From: Pardosa pseudoannulata | Taxonomy: Eukaryota > Arthropoda > Arachnida > Araneae > Lycosidae | Length of the DNA stretch: 64,000 bases | Direction of reading: 5' to 3' | Assembly: GCA_032207245.1 (NCBI GenBank) | Contig: CM063498.1 | Location: 58,404,440 to 58,468,439 of the forward strand | Part shown: piece after piece, positions 1 to 12,352 of the stretch | How positions within the stretch are numbered: position 1 is the first letter of the stretch | Layout of the letters: every line of letters begins with the position of its first letter | Position numbers and translations under genes: made by a program | The notes under the pieces: generated by a model | Database searches by the model: none | Told to the model about the DNA's origin: nothing | The model's input: the letters and a program-made list of their open reading frames with translations, nothing else

Positions 1-1005
1 AGGTTTTCTTATGCATGTATAACCCTAATGAGTACCATAACATGTGGTTTTAAAATAACAAAATGATTAAAAAAGGATATAATGAACAAATTTAAAGCCT
101 AGAATGAGTAATGATGTATCACAATGAATTTAATAGTAAAATTAACATTAAAAACCGTTTTTACATTTATTCGTTTAAATTTCTCTCTCATTTAGCTAAA
201 TTCTAAAATTTAGTCTAATGCAATAATTTGAAGCTAATTTAGAAGACAGGATCTACTTCAAAATGGAGCACCCTAGACGATATACAATAGATTATGGAAA
301 ATGATCTTGACAGGAATGACTATAGAGGATGGGGTAGATAAAAAGCTCAGCAAGACATTTATGGCCGAAGCGGTCTCTTTCTGAGAACATTGTTGTCTAT
401 GCACACCTAGGCAGATGACACACCCCCACACACGTGGTCAATTTTCTTTCCTCAAAACAGTCTTTTAGAATTTTGGGGAGGGACCGGTCCTTTAAATCCC
501 CTTCCTTGCTTCTCACAATGAATGAGGGTGTCCGAAGGTTCAAATTTAAAAACAGAAAACCGAAGTTTTAGAACGCCAAAGTTAAGAATTTTCTATTTTG
601 AAATCTCATTCTGATTATTTATGACATCATTTTTTTTTCACTCTGTGAGTAACGAAGGTTGATCGGCAGTTTGGAAATGAGTCGACATAATCACAATACA
701 AGGGCATCAGTCATTCGTAAAGAGTTAAAATAAAGCTTCAAGTTTAACTTAAGAATGATTTTTTTTTTAAAGTGTGAGTAAGTAGGCGGACTTTAACAAA
801 AATTTTGGTTCACTGACGAAAGAAAAAAATTTTTTTGTCGCCAATTGCGATATATTTCCTGGGATTACATCCAAAAGGGAGAAATAAGCATTCCTTTGAG
901 AGTTATTTTACTATTTCGGGAAGTTATTATTATTTGCGAAAGATATGAATGCAGATATGAATTATGGTAGTTTTCCAAAACATTTAATTCTATCCGAGAC
1001 AGGTA

Positions 1006-1177
1006 TACAAATGATAGCCGAATGGTAGAGCGCTGCCATTCGGTACCAGAGTTCGTATCCCGCTTATGGTATGGTTGTTAGTAGCCGTTCGGCCTTGGCT
1101 TTTAAGTAGTAGGTCCCGGTCTCATTAGCCCTCGTGTAGCAAAACAGTAGACCGTAGCGCTCCAAACCAAACCAACA
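1006..1177 (+). mobile_element. tRNA-derived SINE, copy 1
   Basis: A-box-like GATAGCCGAATGGTAGAG and a degenerate B-box (GTTCGTATCCC) are followed by the family body (TAGCCGTTCGG, GTCCCGGTCTCATTAGCC) and a CCAAACCAAACC tail. A near-perfect target duplication (CCGAGACAG[G]TA) occurs at 994-1005 and 1178-1188. The body matches the copies at 11161-11346 and 34915-36072. Confidence 0.85.
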
Positions 1178-1196
1178 CCGAGACAGTAAGAAATTC

Positions 1197-2366
1197 TTGA
1201 CACCTCCGGTATTTCACCAGTGGTATGTAGAATCACCTCCACATCTGCGATAGCGATGGAACTAACTACGTTTCCCCTATAGTGAATAAAATATTTTGGT
1301 TTCATACATAAGCAAACCTTCTACGAAGTAATCCTCCTTAAGGAGTGTATTGGGGAGGCAGAGGGTCTATCGCGTCTGGAGCCACGAGGCGGAAGTGCCT
1401 CCTGGGTACTGCTAAATGAGAGACCAACCTCAGGGGCACATCTCCTTTAGGTACATACTGATGTCACGAGTCCGAGGTGCCTTAGCGATCTGGGTCTTCA
1501 GTTATTCTTGGTAGACTCGAGTTCACGCCTGTAGAGTTTGCTCCTTACCGAATTGGACAAAATTAACCATGATGGACTTCAGCAGCAACTATGTAGCCGC
1601 TATGGGTTTCTGTCGTGATTGACTAATATTTGTTTAGCTTTATATCTTCAGATGGGTTAGCTTAATGATTCGACTTAACAAGTATATTATGGGACAATAA
1701 GCTACGGTGCACATAAGTCATTCACAAATTTGGCTTCATCCTGGAAAAGTAAGGGAATAAGACCTTGAATGCTCCAGCCATCTAGGAATCCATATCGAAT
1801 CCTAATATGAGAAACTTTATCCCCGTATCATCGAAATTTCTCGGCAGTCTAAACGGGGTATACGTAACAATTAGTTGTCAAGACTTTCTTTTAGTTTTCA
1901 CTGACAGATTACAAGATAACTGTAGACAAAATAAAACAAATAAAAAGTAACAAAAAGAAATAAATAACTATACAAATAATAATAAAACAAGTCTACAGTA
2001 AAACATATCAATAATTTGTTTAGACTTCGAATAATTTTCCTACAAATGTACAGAGTCCAGCGGCTTAAATGGGTAAATCTTTTTCTTCATTAAGGTTGCA
2101 TTAGCGGCCAATATCAAGATAAAATACTACAGAAAAACCTAAGGGTTAAATGACTTTCGAAGGTGGCACATAACGAAATTCTAGATCACGTAGTCGCTAT
2201 GCGACACCAGGAGAGGTAGATCTATATTGAACTGCTGGTTCTGTAAAGGCCTTATCACTCGTCAACTTGTACAACTAAAAAAGCAACGGATTCAGTTTAG
2301 GATTTTTTTTCCCGTTGAAGACTGTGCGAGTTTCTCGTACGATAGTAAAAAACTGTTTTCAACTTA
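1197..2366. other. Unassigned stretch with G+C-richer patch
   Basis: About 1320-1620 is more G+C-rich than its surroundings and looks like old repeat sequence, but I could not match it to a protein or element family in either orientation. The rest (1650-2366) is ordinary AT-rich DNA. The first kilobase (1-993) likewise shows nothing I can assign. Confidence 0.4.
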
Positions 2367-2370
2367 TTAA

Positions 2371-2789
2371 CCCTCTGACTGCTCAATTTGTAGACCAAAA
2401 TCGGTTTTAAAAGTGTGCATTTTTTTATACATTTTAATACATTTAATGAAAAAAATGAAATATGCACTTTTTCTTTCTAGAAAAGATTTTTATCGTGAGA
2501 AACTAAACTGTCCAAAAAAATTAGTTTCAGACGTTATCACAAGAAAAAAAAAATTAATAAATTTCATTTGAATTACAATTAGTTTCTATTTATTGCACAA
2601 TGTAATTATAATTATATTGTCTAATATAACTACAGTTCTACTCATATAATTGTATTTATTAGATAACTAAATGTCTAATAATGTATATAATTTATTTCAC
2701 CAGTTAAACGGTGAAAAGGTGGAATGCGCTTCTCAAAAAAGGAAGAAAAGCAAATGCCCGTGGAAATCGCGGGATAAGCAGCCAGAGGG
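2371..2789. mobile_element. piggyBac-like MITE, 419 bp
   Basis: Flanked by TTAA on both sides (2367-2370 and 2790-2793). It has terminal inverted repeats CCCTCTGACTGCT and its complement AGCAGCCAGAGGG (one mismatch). TTAA duplication and a C-rich terminus are characteristic of piggyBac-type elements. No transposase is encoded, so it is non-autonomous. Confidence 0.75.
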
Positions 2790-2793
2790 TTAA

Positions 2794-5440
2794 AAGCCTA
2801 ATCACATGTCAATCTGAACCCAAATAAATCTGCAGAAAATTTTTCGCTATCACAAGAAATTCGCGCAGTCTTCATCGGGAAAAAAAAATTCTATACTGAA
2901 TCCCTTACTTTTTCAACGTGTACCTTAAGTAAACTTCGGAATACCATCTACAGATACCTTGACTAGAACGAACCCTTTGTTACCCCCTCTTCCATGAAAA
3001 AGTCTTTCTTCATATTTCGAATTTTCGAACGAAGTTCAAAGTGTGCCTCGACGAGCTACATATACTATACAAACAAACATGACGACGAGATAAGGATGGA
3101 ATGAAAATATACTTTTTTAAATGGCATATTTTATTTACTCTTGATAAAATGTTTTTATAGGCGAGAAATAAGGACACTGATATTGCAAGATATATTTATC
3201 AACAATTTATTAAACTATTCATTACATAAAAAAAGAGAAAAATATCAAGAATTTCCGTTTCATCTAAAGCAGTAACAAAGAAATATAAAGTAACTATTCA
3301 AATTTCATATAAAAAAAATTTCTTAAAGTTGATGGTCCACAGCAGCTGGCAATATTGTAAGCTCTTAAGAGAAATCTAGTTGAAAGCTAACTAAGAGAGC
3401 GAGCCAGACTGGCGGAAAGATTATGCGCTTGCTTGCAGCATCATCATCATTCACTTTGGAGGGTGCATTTAAAAGTGCGTATGCAGGCGAAACCATTAAA
3501 CATCGGCGGCACAGGGCATGCGAAGGTGCGTAAGCGAGAAAGGAAACCGCATTATAAATGCAATCACGCAAAAACAAAGCAGTGGAATGAAAACGCGTAC
3601 ACAGGAAACCGTATCATCATCTGACTGGAACACAAAGAAAATAATATACTGAAAATAAAATGCTAAAACAACATTAAGTCACAGATACTTCAGGTTAAAT
3701 TATTTGTACTCATTAAAGAATCACCAGCGAATTAGCGCCTTTGAAAAAAAAATACTCATGAATCAAATAAATTATTGCTCATGCAATTCAATTCTAAGTA
3801 TCTTAAAGAGAGTCGAATGATTATGCTTTCGAATAAGTACAAAACCTAACTGAAGTGTTACAACATAAGTACAAGTTACTACGACTTATATTTTTAATTA
3901 AATTATAAATAAATTTAATTGGAACACAAAGAAGTGCCATAAAGAAAAAAAAATAAACAATGCTGTCACAACGAAACGACAGGCACTCTCAGTTTGGGTA
4001 TGTTCAAAACAAAAATAGCTTTGGTACTAGTAATCATGGTCACCGACAGTAAAGCTTTTAAAATGTAAATCTGCGTTCAGAAACCGACTAAGCAACGAAC
4101 AAAAATACAGTGAAACAAATAACTTAATACAATTCACACTTGGAATGAGAAATTAAATGTATGGGCATCATAATACTCAACAAATGACACTAACAAAAAC
4201 AGTGAGTGTTAAACCTTTCCTATGACAACATCATGTCGGAAGAAAACTTTAACGGAATCTTAACGAACTCTTCCCCAAAGTACCTATTGGTGGATTCTGT
4301 TCTGCAGCGGATACCATTATTCCTTATTTTGGTGTTACTCCTAACACACGCCTAAAATAAATTCATTTTTTTCTCACCAGTTGAAAAATTTTGCCAGCGG
4401 AAATAACATCTTACATAATGTACTATACATTTAAAGTAATAATCTCAAGATTGGGGCAATTTGCTATGTACAATATGGGAGCATAACAGTTATACTTTAA
4501 ATCAATAATATAGGAATATATTCTCTCGAGACAATAGCATAGAAAATGGTTCAGTGCCTTAAGATAAAAAGACTACAAATAACAGAAAAAGATTTGTTTT
4601 TTAAATGAAGAAAAATTCCAATTAAAACGTTTAAGTAGATTCTCATTTTACTTTAGTAACAATTAATTACTTTGGGGCAAAGTATGATACGTCATTTTAA
4701 ATAGAAATTACCCTTTACCAATGATTATTTATCTATAACACCATGTACTGAATATAATAGTAATTTCAGTTTTGTTTTAAAAAACATAAGAAAACTTTGA
4801 AAAACGAAGCAAACAAAATTATTTTTACATCATTTTAAAACACGAAGGAAAAAAAAAAGGCAAAATATAAATTGCGATGATTTTTTTCTGTGCACGAATA
4901 CGCCATGGGATATTTAAATCTTTATACTTTCTTCGCTGCCCTCTTCTCTCATTTAACCGGAACAAAGGGTGTCTGGAGTTGGGGGATCAAGCTTACGTTT
5001 ATAAACAAACAGATACAAAGAAGAAATGTACAAGGCGATTTCTCATAGAGATATACGTGAATTCCAAGCTACAACAGTCCACGATGTTGCTCGATGGAGT
5101 CTAGTGACATTTCGGCATGTATGGATGATATAGCAGATTGTGGTCACCGAGGTTGAGAAATGGGGATCGCAAAATGCTCGGAAAATAGGCCCCTTCATCA
5201 AACATGGGAGAATGAAACGGGTATAAGGAACCTAATAAAAATTCTTAGCTTTGATCAGATTTCTGTTAAGTTTTGACACTCTCGCCTTCAGCGCTCAGCC
5301 TTACAATTAATTATAAACATTTCTTTTTGTGGTAAACTGCAAGGTGACTCCTTTATTGTGTTGCATCAGGTCCCCCTGATGTCTTCAAAGAAATCAAGAA
5401 GCAGCCAACCGATTCCAAGTACAATTTCTTAATGTTATTA
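2794..5440. other. EHD 3' flank, no gene recognised
   Basis: AT-rich sequence downstream of EHD. The only open frames are short and have no recognisable composition or motif (for example 3433-3624). It may include a long EHD 3' UTR, but nothing in the sequence fixes its end. Confidence 0.5.
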
Positions 5441-5443
5441 TTA

Positions 5444-5449
5444 TTTATT
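5444..5449 (-). promoter_or_regulatory. Candidate EHD polyadenylation signal
   Basis: AATAAA on the minus strand about 120 bases after the EHD stop codon. A second AATAAA lies at 5352-5357. Both are compatible with a short 3' UTR, but such hexamers are frequent in AT-rich DNA and transcript evidence would be needed to choose. Confidence 0.35.
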
Positions 5450-5568
5450 TAAAATTTAATTTGACTTTAAAAAATCAAGAGGCGAGTGTGAAAAAACATG
5501 TCCGAGCCTTTCGAAGTCCCCCTTTCTCCTTCTCCTCTTGTGTGCCGTCTTCTTCTGTGTGTGCCTTC

Positions 5569-6270
5569 TCAGCGAACGAACATCTTCTTAGAGGGCGGCA
5601 CGAGATGATCTGGAAGTTCCGTGGGCAGGTCGTGTCCTTGCAACTTGATGTTGATGAGGTGCATAGCAAGCGCGAACTCGTCTGAGTCCAACATGCCGTC
5701 CTTGTCGAGGTCCGAGAGCTTCCACACCTTGCCCAGCACCGTGTTGGGCAGCTTGGACTTGACCATTTCGGCCTTAGCACTGGCACCAGTGATCTTGCCG
5801 TCCACCGGGTTGAGGCTCTGGAACACGTCGTCGTACTTGTAGCGTTCACGGCCCACGATCCACTCGGCGTCCATGGAACCGGCGTCGATGCCCTCGCCCC
5901 TGCCGTACGTGAAGGGGCTTTGTTGGACGCCGTCGAATGCGCCTCCCTTCACCTCAGTCTCCTCCCGTGAGGCCTGGTCTCGCTGTTCCTGCGGGATCTG
6001 TGCCATCAAACGGGCGATGTCCTCGGCCAACATCTTATCCACTGTCTCCAGGAGGCGGGGCTTCAGAGGATGGAACTTCGTGAAGTCCATGTGGATCAGC
6101 TTTTCCTGCATGTCTCGAATGTCGGGGAAGTCGCCCGGCGGCAGGTGGTGCTCACGTTGGATCTCGTCGTACACCGACTGCAAGTTCTTGATAAGTTCCT
6201 TCTTCTTGCTGTCCTTACCGAACATCGATGGCATGTTGTTGCGCAGAGAGCTGATGATGTATGCGTGCAC
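5569..6270 (-). CDS. EHD1: EHD-family ATPase, last coding exon (residues 306-538, stop)
   Basis: Completes the EHD protein. Residues 306-400 are the helical membrane-binding bundle, about 401-440 a linker containing VKGGAFDG and an SPF motif, and about 441-538 the C-terminal EH domain. The EH domain carries an EF-hand loop with D492, D494, D496 and E503 and a conserved W488; it binds NPF-containing partners. The exon begins after a CAG acceptor (complement of 6271-6273) with GTG CAC GCA (VHA) and ends at TGA (5569-5571). The total of 538 residues fits the family (human EHD1 is about 534). Upstream in-frame codons to 6294 are intron. This exon is rich in G/C-ending codons (AAG, GAC, ATC, CTG), in marked contrast to the first exon. 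The join to the exon at 31.8 kb is inferred from protein continuity and phase. Confidence 0.96.
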   Translation of the reverse strand: MHAYIISSLRNNMPSMFGKDSKKKELIKNLQSVYDEIQREHHLPPGDFPDIRDMQEKLIHMDFTKFHPLKPRLLETVDKMLAEDIARLMAQIPQEQRDQASREETEVKGGAFDGVQQSPFTYGRGEGIDAGSMDAEWIVGRERYKYDDVFQSLNPVDGKITGASAKAEMVKSKLPNTVLGKVWKLSDLDKDGMLDSDEFALAMHLINIKLQGHDLPTELPDHLVPPSKKMFVR

Positions 6271-7677
6271 CTGCGTGAGGGACGAAAAAAACACTGGTTA
6301 AACCTCGATATCCATTGAAAGAAAAAAAATATGAGTAGAACAAACAAATCATAGATAAAGAACACACACAAAATTTTTTCTAGAAGTATCTATACTTGAA
6401 AACGAGATACTTTTGGATTGTTACCTATAAATATGCATTTACAAATGGAAATGAACAATGAAAAGTATCTACACTGCTTTAGTATAATATAAAGCCAAAT
6501 TTATACGGGGGAAGTAATTTGCATTCGCACTTACGTGATTTCATCCTGCTTGACTAAACTTACAGTTTGAGCAAATGCGTTTTCGCGGGATTCAGTAGAG
6601 GTTCAAGTAGGTAATGTGATCGGACGTAGATTAATTAATTTAAGAAATCTTCTATTGGCAGAATTATAAGTCCTTGAGGGTCAGGGAGAAATCCTGAGAT
6701 ACCCACATATCTTCTTGAATGAAAATTCAATGAACTTCCAACAACTTGATAAAATAGTTGAGGTTTGCAGATCCTCGAGAATACAGGATAATACTCAGAA
6801 TGATTACTGAAAAATTCGACTTCTTGTTAAGTTTAGTAACTCTGATTAGAGATGCAATTAAAACCAGAAAAAAATGCTGGAAGTGTTACTGAATTATCTC
6901 CCTCCGGGAAATAATAAAATGTTTTTATTGTGGTAATTGGCTTTAATTTCCCGAGCCTTGAGCTTAACAAACCAGAGTGTTTCCCCCTTCTTACACTTGA
7001 TAATTAAAAAAAATTCAGAAATCAGATAGTAAATACACAAATTATATACTAATGCTTGATTAGGAAGTTAATGCGAATGCCTAAAAGAACACAAGACAAA
7101 ACGCGAATAAAGCAAACACTAGGAAAATGTCACAAGATTTACTCATCTATTTTTGGCATCATCTATTATAAATAGTGTAAAGTAGACTGCATGGTCCTGC
7201 TAATTGAATCTACGATTATAGTCAAATTAAGTTACATGCTACCACGCAAAACCACTTGACTTATCTCACTATATGATGCGAGTCGGTATTTAACATGACC
7301 AGAATCGTTATTCGATTGCAATAATATTTTACTTAATGTAACCCGTGTAAACCCCATTTAGAAATGACTAAAAAGCTTACTTGGTTTTAGGGCACTTTAA
7401 ACATCTTTCATAATTTTCGTAGTTTACTTGAAACAATACACCTGTTTACGAATCTACGCGATGTGATGTTGAAACTGTCGTTTTCTAATTATGGTTTTCG
7501 GTTTGAGCAGACGGAAAGTCAAGCTGAAGGACTGCTTCAATGACAAGACGAGTTGATATATTTCGAATATCAATATAAAATCTATAATCTTCCATCACTG
7601 GCCAAAGGAACATTTGGTCACGGAAAATATATTCATGGGGTTATGACCAAAGTTTTTTTTTTTTTTTTATTGAAAAC

Positions 7678-8800
7678 CAGTGGCGTGCGGTCCATATGTG
7701 CAGGGTATGCACTGCACACCCTAGTAAACTTGTGAGAGACAATTTTATGCACCTATGTCTACCTACTTTTATATGGTATATAATAAATATTATTTATAAT
7801 ATATTCAATTATGTTGATTTGCTTGCTTGTATTCTCGCAGTGCATGCGGTACTAGGTGCTGCACCACGTAGCGCGTTCAAAAGCAAACAAACATAAGAAA
7901 TTTTTATGTGTACGCACTGCGCAGTAATAGAAAATCCCGCTTTATATGTATGGGCTACTGGAGAAGCACAGCATACTATGGCACTGAGGCAAGTGCAGCT
8001 ATTTTTCTTGCACTTGGCATTCAGAATCATCCGAAGGTACGGTTTATTAAGCGTTGTATTAGAGCGGGGACTTCCGTGCTAAAACGCTTTTGGTTTTTCA
8101 ACTGATTAACTGGCCATACGATTTTGCGGACGGTTAATGTTTAGATTTTGTTTCCATGAAAATATAAAAGAAGTATTTCATCAATATAACGGGAAATGTT
8201 TTAGTGTGGTAAAGTAATTTCGGTGATGTATTCTATTTATTGAAATAATTCGCTGAAAAACAATTTTGTTTTGTTAGACAAAAAAGAAACGAATTCTAAC
8301 AGAACAGTCCAAATTTTAGCATTCATTGTGTTTTACAGACAGTATATAAGTTATATCTGTAACATCATATCCCTGGTTTTGTTTTTAAAAATTGCCAAGA
8401 TGTTTTTCGCAGAATATATGATTTCCAAATGTTAAAAACAATTAATAAATATAATTTAATCCTCTGACCGAACGAGAAACAGTTCGCTCTATTGCGTCAG
8501 CATGCAGTGAAATCCTCTGCACGTGGACTGGACTTTCGGTTTGACTGCCCCAATGAGCATCCTGATGAGGCACCGCAGCGGCGGGCGCCGTGTGATATTA
8601 CGTTTGCTGAAAATATAAGTTTTTCGTGGAAATATAAGCTTTTCGTTATTATTAGTAATACGGATAGACGTATGGATTTTGTATACAAATGAGTAATAAA
8701 CGTTAAAGAAGTGTTTAATGTACATTTTTATGGTTTTATTATTATTATTGTTGTTGTTGCTCTCTGCACACTCTGCATGAACACCTACCGCACGCCACAG
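7678..8800. mobile_element. hAT-like non-autonomous element, 1123 bp
   Basis: A perfect 8-bp target duplication TTGAAAAC lies at 7670-7677 and 8801-8808. The ends are inverted repeats: left CAGTGGCGTGCGGT, right complement CTGTGGCGTGCGGT, with similarity continuing for about 20 more bases (TGCAGNGT..TGCA). The 8-bp duplication and C[A/T]GTGGCG ends indicate the hAT superfamily. No transposase motif is visible inside. Confidence 0.85.
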
Positions 8801-10694
8801 TTGAAAACGCTTCTTCAACTGCTTTGGAATATTACACATCCCAGATAGATGATAGCTTCCTCAGAAACATCGTTTTCTAAAGTACAAATCAAAGGTTTTG
8901 ATAACCTTTATTAAATAAATAAAGACGACAATAAATACAGTTGTTCGATAAAATAAGTTGATGGGTACTCAAGGATATGATATTTTGCTTATATACTTTC
9001 TTACGAATATTAGGACTTATTCTTTAATCAGTTTTCTCAGAGGACAGGTAACGTCTTAACGTTATTCATAAACCCTTTCTTACAATATATGAATATAAAG
9101 CAGTGCTCGTACTAGTTTCATTTTAGAATAAGGCAATGTTTAAAAAAGGATAAATAAATATATTTCATAATGAGTTACCACACAAAAATCGTTTATTGTA
9201 TAATAAGGCAATTGTAGTAATAAAGTGAAAATGCCTTATTTTTGGGGTTTAGAATAAAATTTAATAGGATTCCATATCCGTCCGCAAAGGCAAGCATATA
9301 TATTTTTTAAATTTTAATTTAAAAGCGTTGCATTGCCACGCTTAGAGAAAGTGTAGCCGTGATAAAGTACACCTTATCCTGTCTAAAATGATAAAGATTT
9401 ATCGAGAGAGTTCAAGATTTGGGTCTCTAAGCGAAAGAACAGATGCTATAAAAGCAAACGCTATCTTTTATCGCGAATTCAGCTATTGAAATCAGAGCTA
9501 TCATTTAACGAAACATCTCAAAGGTAAAAACAGCCATCTTCATAAAATGATTTAATGATTTAAAAATACACAAGCACATTAATATTGCTGTTTGTATTGC
9601 TGTTTCTGGGGTCAGTAATCTGCATAGGCGCACACATTAAACCAATATTTTCGAAACTGTGATGCGTGAATTCCTTGGAGAAGGGAAAGAGTTTAATGGA
9701 ATTAAGCACGCTTTGTAAATTAGCATAATTAGAAGACATTTTCTTTATTTTAACTTTTATTTTCTATCTTATTACAAATTTTTCTTTTATTAATATTTTG
9801 TTATTAATAAAAGGCACAAACAGGAAAGGGTTAAGGGGTTTCACGGACTTTAAGCGCTTAAAAATCCACAAGAAATTTTTACTAAGAATTAGTTTCTGCA
9901 GTTAATTCTCAAAATATAAAAAACGACACTGAAAATTTTTTAGTAGAAAGCGAGTTCTTGATATGAATTACTTGGTCATAATTTGAACTTCCGGGGTCCC
10001 TTCCCAACAAAAAACACTCTAACTTCAACTTTATTAAAATAAATAAATCTGTTTCAAATTATAATCTTTGATGAATACATGTTTGTTGGCTGTGGAATGA
10101 ATCAATGTAATATAGATATGGAACAATTAAAATTCGATTACACCAGCTTTCAATTAGGACAATGTTTAATTCGCTCCATTCTGATTTATGCTCTGGAGAC
10201 CTCAACTGTCTCAGAGAGGTAAAAGATATACTTGCTGTCTTTGAAAGATATCGAGAAACGTCCTTCGAGGAATACCAGTGGATGGAAAATGGTACAGAAG
10301 TACAAATGCACAGTGGTACAAGATGAACAGATAACCATATATATTGCGAAATTTGTTAAGATTAACAGGAGCACTTTGTCCGAATGAGAAACGTTAAAAG
10401 TGTTATCATGGCTAAACCATTTTAAGCACGCCAAACTAAGATATGTTGAGAGTGTTGAATAGAATTTCTATAACTTTGATAGCCTGAAAGACGTGGGGTG
10501 TTTGTTGTGGTTCACTGGAGAATTCTCTAAAGTTTGATCACCCCCATGAGCATGAATTTTTCCCTCTGAATCCGCACCTCTCTCCCACCTTACGACCTCC
10601 CAGCGAGAGGAAGTCACACCCATACATTTAGAGTTTTCTGAGCGTACAAACCCGTCAGATTCAAAGCGCATCTCAGCCTTGAATACGATTTTAA

Positions 10695-10998
10695 CAAGTT
10701 GACTTCCTACTACGAGATAACTCGTAGATGCGTTCTTCTCTTGGACGCCAACTACGAGTTATCTCGTACTGTGTTTACTTGCCATTTTTGTGCAGCTACA
10801 AATAAACTCGTAGTATATCAGTACTAATATCGATAGATAGCTTCTGGGGAGAAAAAAAATCAATGCTGGCTTGCATAAACAGAAAATTTATTAAAAAAAC
10901 GAACAAAAAATATAATTATTCCGAGAATAATATAATGTGATTAAATCAAATTGTCATTTTAGGTCAGATTTCTGAAAATTGCCGTGGCATTCAACGTG
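10695..10998. mobile_element. piggyBac-like MITE, 304 bp, with palindromic motifs
   Basis: TTAA flanks both ends (10691-10694, 10999-11002). The termini are imperfect inverted repeats (left CAAGTTGACTTCC, right complement CACGTTGAATGCC). Just inside the left end are two near-palindromes, CTACGAGATAACTCGTAG (10710-10727) and CTACGAGTTATCTCGTAC (10752-10769), which are also inverted copies of each other over 16 bases. A third partial copy lies at 10806-10813. No coding sequence. Confidence 0.7.
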
Positions 10999-11099
10999 TT
11001 AAATATACTTAACCCTTTAATTTTCTAGTGGGATTCCAGATAATCCCAGGCTTACGCAAAAGTATTAGGTTGAGGAAAAATAAATCCATTATTATTTTT

Positions 11100-12352
11100 T
11101 TTTTTTGAGTGAAATTAATGACTTTATTAAACATGTTTTGGATTGTCCGATTTGGGTCAAGCCGAACGATGGCCGAATGGTTAGGGTGCTGGCCTTCGGA
11201 ACCGGAGTTCGTGGGTTCGAATCCCACTGTGGCGTGGACGTTCGTAGCCGTTCGGAATCGGCTTTAAACAGTAGGTCCCCGGTCTCATTAGCCCTCGTGT
11301 TGCAAAAAAAGTAGACCGTAGCGCTCCAAAACCAAACCAAACCAAACCGATTTGGGTCAAATATGCATCATTTTGTTGTCATTTTAAAGGTAGTATACAT
11401 AATGCCTCTCTCATAGAAGTCTTGATCATTATTGGCAAAAAACTCTAGTAGTTGATTTTCACAATTTCTTATCACTCAGGAAGTTTTGCAATGCGAGAAA
11501 AAGGTGGTAATCGCTTGGTGCCAGGTCCGGACTATATGGTAGATGCATTAAAACTTCGCAACCAAGCTCCCTGAGATTCTGGCGAGTCACTACAGAAGTG
11601 TGTGGCATGGCGTTGTCCTGATGGAACACAACACCTTTTCTGTTGGCCAATTCTGGCCGTTTCTGGTCAATCGCTAGCTTTAAACGGTCCAGTTGTTGAC
11701 AGTAGAGATCTGAATTTAGGGTCTGGCCATACGAAAGCAACTCATAATAAAATGATTCAAATCCAGTCCCATGAAATACACAGTAGAACCTTCCTGGCCG
11801 ATAGTCTTTGTTTGGCCACCGTTTGAATTGCTCCACCGCGCTTTGACCACGATCGTTTTGGCACAATATTATCGTATTTGACTCATTTCTCATCCTCAGT
11901 CACCATCCTTTTAAAAAAAATGGGTAGATTTCATTCCGTTTGGCAAAGGCTTCGCAGACGGAAATTCGATCCATCATGTTTTTTGGTGTTAATTGGTGTG
12001 GCACCCAAACACGGAGCTTCTTTTTCAACCCATCTTTGCGTAAAGGGTTTGAAACTGTTTAATGGTCTATCTTTAGCTCTTGGGCGATGCTGAAACTACT
12101 AACATGTAGATCAACTTCGATTATTTCTGCAATTTTATCGACATTTTCGACGACGGGCCTGCTTGTGCAAGGTGCAACTTTAACATCAAAAATGCCTGAA
12201 CGGAATCGACGAAACCAAAATTGCAACTAATTAGCTGTTACAGTATCGGCACCATAAACATCATTTACAATTTCAGCCGCCTGGCTTACATTTTGGCCTT
12301 TATCAAAGAAAAACTGTAAAATGTACCGATTTTTCTCTTTGTTGACTTCCAT
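11100..12352 (-). pseudogene. mariner transposase pseudogene
   Basis: Reads from MEVNKEKNRYILQ at about 12352 through the helix-turn-helix region, with an in-frame TAG after DTVTAN and further breaks around 12040 and 11890. The longest open part (11459-11893) includes FHQDNAMPHTS and YSPDLAPSDYHLF, the second and third Asp regions of the DD34D catalytic triad. The C-terminus (TQIGQSKTCLIKSL) lies near 11105-11150 and is split by the SINE. Several stops and shifts make it non-functional. Confidence 0.93.
11161..11346 (+). mobile_element. tRNA-derived SINE, copy 2, nested in mariner
   Basis: The best-preserved copy. The A-box region is GATGGCCGAATGGTTAGGG, the B-box GTGGGTTCGAATCCCAC has a perfect T-arm-like stem, and the body ends in a (CCAAA)n tail. 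A perfect 14-bp target duplication CCGATTTGGGTCAA lies at 11147-11160 and 11347-11360, inside the mariner transposase C-terminus. The tRNA-like head resembles Ser/Leu-type tRNAs. It is a SINE, not a functional tRNA gene. Confidence 0.95.

Noticed and set aside
5475..6371. Overlapping open frames on both strands at the EHD last exon
   Set aside because: They are shadows of the G+C-rich EHD exon. Only the minus-strand frame at 5569-6270 matches a protein family.
9830..9845. Further TTAACCC-type MITE ends (also near 11010, 40356 and 56252)
   Set aside because: No matching opposite end could be found, so an element could not be defined.
11161..11240. Functional tRNA gene
   Set aside because: The A and B boxes are good, but the copy has a SINE body, a CCAAA tail and a target-site duplication, and the same unit recurs at several sites.
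11602..12093. Plus-strand open frames across the mariner
   Set aside because: They are antisense shadows of the transposase pseudogene.
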